Below are positions 61,429 through 64,000 of a DNA stretch of 64,000 nt, in pieces. This DNA is from Desulfosporosinus fructosivorans (GTDB lineage: Bacteria; Bacillota; Desulfitobacteriia; Desulfitobacteriales; Desulfitobacteriaceae). Position 1 is the first letter of the stretch. Each line of letters starts with the position of its first letter. Below the pieces are notes generated by a model. It ran no database searches and had not been told where the DNA came from. It saw only the letters and a list, made by a program, of their open reading frames with translations. A program made the translations under genes and the position numbers. The stretch spans positions 248,001 through 312,000 of the forward strand of contig NZ_SPQQ01000005.1 in assembly GCF_004766045.1 (NCBI RefSeq). Reading direction: 5' to 3'.

Positions 61429-61860
61429 TCTCTTCCTCCAGTTTAAGTTAATCAAACTCTTTCTTTAAGACACATTTTATCATAGCAATAAGTAATCAAA
61501 TTTGCTAGCTCTCTTATGTCCTCAAAAGAGTTGATATAAATCCTTGATTCTCCAATTCCTTTTGGCGCTGCTTATTTTAAAACCGTTACCGTATTTTTCC
61601 AAGATATCTGGGGCGATTCTATAAAAAGACAATCGTTTTCTCAAACCCGCTCATATCATGGCTTTCTGTCATCAACAATATAGCCCTATCAAGCAATCCA
61701 CGTGCCCTGTCACGACAAAAGAGCTGTATTTATTATAGCCATTTTGCCGTGACCAGGGTGCCTCGGTTCGCCGCACAGGCTCGATAGAAAACACATGTAA
61801 CTCATACAATATGTGCCAATGCACCTTGAAAAGTGATCTCAAATAAATTAAAAATACACG
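61429..61860. other. Intergenic region downstream of bioA
   Basis: About 430 bp with no intact gene. The minus strand has a short open stretch (IAPDILEKYGNGFKISSAKR) broken by stops on both sides, perhaps a decayed gene I cannot identify. No clear bioA terminator seen. Confidence 0.4.
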
Positions 61861-63204
61861 TTACTGATTTAAAACCTCAGTTATAGCTTCTAGTGTTCGA
61901 GAATATAAAAAATCAAGATCATGCTGATTCACAACATAAGGTGGCATAAAATAAATCACATTTCCTAAAGGTCTAATTACTATGCCTTTGTTTAGGCCTT
62001 TCTTATACACTTCATAACCTATACGTTTTTGCGGTTCAAAACCCTGTTTTGAGTTTTTATCCATAACCAACTCTATAGCTCCAACCATTCCAATCTGTCT
62101 ATACTCACCGATATTTTTATTCTCAGAGAAATAGGTATTAGCACACTTTAACATGTACTTTTCAAGAATTTTGTTCTTTGCAACGATATCCTCAGTTTCA
62201 AAAATAAGCAGTGATTCATTTGCCACAGCACAAGATATCGGATTTCCAGTATAACTATGGCTATGCATGAATGCCTTATGCTCAAAATAATCACCATAAA
62301 AGGCATCATATATTTTAGCTGAAGTTAAGGTTAGGGCAAGTGGAAGATACCCCGCTGTAATCCCCTTTGATAGACACATGATGTCAGGTGAAATTCCAGC
62401 ATGTTCGCAGGCAAACATCTTACCTGTCCTCCCAAAACCAACAGCTATTTCATCTGCAATTAGATGTATATCATATTCATCACATAATTTTCGCAACCTT
62501 TTTAGATAAACAGGTGGATACATTTTCATACCGGCAGCACACTGTATCAAGGGCTCAATAATTACCGCACACAGTTCTTCATGATGCAATATAATATCCT
62601 TTTCCAAGTTCGCAAAGCATTCAACATTGCAGGTATCTCTACTTTTACAATAGACACATCGGTAGCAATCCGGGCTTTCGAGACGTAATGTATTGAGTAA
62701 AAGTGGATTAAAAACCTTGCTATATAAATCAAGATCACCTACTGACAAAGCACCTAAAGTCTCACCATGATAGGCGTTTTGTAACGCAGCAAACCTTTGC
62801 TTTTTAAATTTCCCCGTTTGCTGATGATATTGAAAGCTCATTTTTAAGGCAACTTCGATAGCGGATGAACCATTATCTGAGAAGAAAACTTTGTCTAGCC
62901 CCTCAGGAGTGATATTCACGATTTTTTCTGCAAGCTGAATAGCCGGTTCATGAGTGAAATTTGCAAAGATAACGTGTTCCAGCTTTTCCACTTGTTCGTT
63001 AATTGCTCTATTTATTCTATCGTTTGAGTGGCCGAAAAGATTTACCCACCAAGAGGAAACCGCATCAAGATAACTCTTCCCGTCGATATCGAATATATAA
63101 GCGCCCTTGCCATTTTTTATAACGATTGGTTCAAGGTCTTGATAGTCCTTCATTTGAGAGCATGGATGCCAAATATATTTAAGGTCTTTTTCTACTAAAT
63201 TCAT
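61861..63204 (-). CDS. bioA: Adenosylmethionine-8-amino-7-oxononanoate aminotransferase (BioA)
   Basis: About 447 residues. PLP-dependent class III aminotransferase converting KAPA to DAPA in biotin synthesis. WHPCSQMKDYQ at the N-terminus, SSWWVNLFGHSN, NAYHGETLGALSVGD, IADEIAVGFGRTGKMFACEH and the PLP-lysine in CLSKGITAGYLPLALT are all present. Start ATG 63204 has TAAGGAG nine bases upstream, 4 bp after the bioD stop. Last gene of the bioB-bioD-bioA run. Confidence 0.96.
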   Translation of the reverse strand: MNLVEKDLKYIWHPCSQMKDYQDLEPIVIKNGKGAYIFDIDGKSYLDAVSSWWVNLFGHSNDRINRAINEQVEKLEHVIFANFTHEPAIQLAEKIVNITPEGLDKVFFSDNGSSAIEVALKMSFQYHQQTGKFKKQRFAALQNAYHGETLGALSVGDLDLYSKVFNPLLLNTLRLESPDCYRCVYCKSRDTCNVECFANLEKDIILHHEELCAVIIEPLIQCAAGMKMYPPVYLKRLRKLCDEYDIHLIADEIAVGFGRTGKMFACEHAGISPDIMCLSKGITAGYLPLALTLTSAKIYDAFYGDYFEHKAFMHSHSYTGNPISCAVANESLLIFETEDIVAKNKILEKYMLKCANTYFSENKNIGEYRQIGMVGAIELVMDKNSKQGFEPQKRIGYEVYKKGLNKGIVIRPLGNVIYFMPPYVVNQHDLDFLYSRTLEAITEVLNQ

Positions 63205-63208
63205 AGTC

Positions 63209-63895
63209 TCATATCTCCTTATACAAGCTGCAAAGCTTATCATTTTGCATATTCAGCCTTTTTGCACCTTTCTCTACCATTGCCATAACTTCGATACCAG
63301 TCAACCTTTCTATAATCCGCTTGTTATCCCTGTGCAAAAAGCTTTTATCGTCATAATTATTAAGAATAATTCCTCTAATGCAAATACCCTGTTGTTTTGC
63401 ATATTCAACAGTCAATATAGTATGATTTATTGTTCCGAGTTCTGCTGAAGCAACTATAATCACTTCAAGCCCAAGTTTTCTAATAATATCAGTCAGCATG
63501 ATCACTTCAGAATCTAACCGAATTGGACAGATAATACCGCCGCTTCCCTCAACGGTTATATACTCAAATTCTGATTTAATCCGATTGAAATGATTATACA
63601 TAGTATTAAGTTCAAGCGTGACGTTTTCAAGTTCTGCCGCTAAATGGGGTGAGACAGGAGCTTTCAAAATGTAGGAAACATAATCATTGGGTTCTTTTTC
63701 AATTTTTGCACAATCAAACACAAATTTCGCATCCCCAGCAATAATCTTTTCATTGATTATTTCTGCTCCACTAAGTACTGCTTTATAGTACCCTGCATTT
63801 ATTCCATTATCACATAAAGCTTTTGTTATCAATGCTGTAACATAGGTTTTACCAACATCTGTACCTGTTGCTGTTATAAATATTCCTTTACTCAT
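63209..63895 (-). CDS. bioD: Dethiobiotin synthetase (BioD)
   Basis: 228 residues. ATP-dependent ring closure of DAPA to dethiobiotin. P-loop GIFITATGTDVGKTYVTAL, YYKAVLSGAE, APVSPHLAAE and VEGSGGIICPI are characteristic. Start ATG 63895 overlaps the bioB stop by the ATGA arrangement. Confidence 0.96.
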   Translation of the reverse strand: MSKGIFITATGTDVGKTYVTALITKALCDNGINAGYYKAVLSGAEIINEKIIAGDAKFVFDCAKIEKEPNDYVSYILKAPVSPHLAAELENVTLELNTMYNHFNRIKSEFEYITVEGSGGIICPIRLDSEVIMLTDIIRKLGLEVIIVASAELGTINHTILTVEYAKQQGICIRGIILNNYDDKSFLHRDNKRIIERLTGIEVMAMVEKGAKRLNMQNDKLCSLYKEI

Positions 63896-64000
63896 AGCAT
63901 TTGCACCTTATATCCACAGTCACTTATTATTTCGATATCTTCTTTAATCGATATCCCGCTTGTAGTAAGCATATCACCCGTGATAGCAGCATTCGCTCCA
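63892..64000 (-). CDS. bioB: Biotin synthase (BioB), C-terminal end only
   Basis: The last ~35 codons of a gene running off the window: GANAAITGDMLTTSGISIKE, then DIEIISDCGYKVQML. The TGDxLTTxG segment and position before bioD identify it as biotin synthase, the radical-SAM enzyme inserting sulfur into dethiobiotin. Confidence 0.88.
   Translation of the reverse strand, partial: GANAAITGDMLTTSGISIKEDIEIISDCGYKVQML

Noticed and set aside
61520..61800. Possible small gene on the minus strand between the TfoX-like gene and bioA
   Set aside because: The open stretch is broken by stops and frame changes, and no family was recognised.
1..64000. CRISPR arrays, tRNA or rRNA genes
   Set aside because: No regularly spaced repeats, cloverleaf-like or rRNA-like segments were noticed on either strand by eye; a tRNA or covariance-model scan would be decisive.

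Overview
The window reads as a chromosomal segment of a low-to-mid GC, spore-forming, strictly anaerobic Firmicute. I would place it near Desulfosporosinus/Desulfitobacterium (Peptococcaceae), because it combines spore-coat-type oxidases, CotH, a corrinoid-dependent methyltransferase operon, ferredoxin-type aldo/keto reductases, YtxH and DUF2500 proteins with strong AGGAGG-type ribosome binding sites. This is an inference from gene content. No rRNA, tRNA, CRISPR array or intact transposase was seen.

Layout. 1-5 kb: RND efflux pump, adaptor and TetR. 5-6.6 kb: a CBS-GGDEF diguanylate cyclase overlapping an unknown gene. 7.4-10.7 kb: one very large plus-strand gene joining a covalent-flavin (BBE/YvdP-type) oxidase to a CotA-type multicopper oxidase. 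10.9-13 kb: an archaeal-style Cdc48/VAT double AAA ATPase. 13.4-18.5 kb: a second RND pump with adaptor, TetR and a 45-bp palindromic operator. 18.5-24.1 kb: an eight-gene minus-strand operon of gas-vesicle-like proteins (MarR, GvpL/F, GvpA/J with zinc ribbon, Hsp20-like, GvpK, GvpL/F with an archaeal P1-like N-terminus, a GRAM protein, and a GvpA-GRAM-GRAM-zinc-ribbon fusion). 24-28.7 kb: RraA-like protein, aldo/keto reductase with a MerR-type promoter, amino-acid permease, zinc-ribbon micro-protein. 28.9-33 kb: three-component methyltransferase operon with a divergent PucR regulator. 33.2-39.6 kb: VTC / DUF4956 / CotH / phosphodiester glycosidase / GT2-GtrA / PrsA-like cluster. 39.7-45.5 kb: small genes, recombinase relics and a split permease. 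45.5-48.5 kb: SelO and an EEP-family protein between two copies of a structured repeat. 48.6-56.7 kb: oligopeptide ABC transporter with an Xaa-Pro peptidase and cupin regulators. 57-60.1 kb: VanR/VanS-like two-component system with a D,D-carboxypeptidase. 60-61.5 kb: small proteins. 61.9-64 kb: bioB(partial)-bioD-bioA.

The most unusual system is the gas-vesicle-like operon. It lacks a canonical stand-alone GvpA and GvpN in this window, and both GvpA-type proteins carry the same C-terminal zinc ribbon. A decayed copy of the Cdc48 gene's 5' end lies immediately downstream of the operon. The intact Cdc48 gene, 5.5 kb away, carries a copy of the operon's ~90-bp promoter element. Together these tie the AAA ATPase to the gas-vesicle-like proteins as one functional unit and suggest a protein-shelled particle or a remodelled gas vesicle that has not been described as such. 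Its function is unknown.
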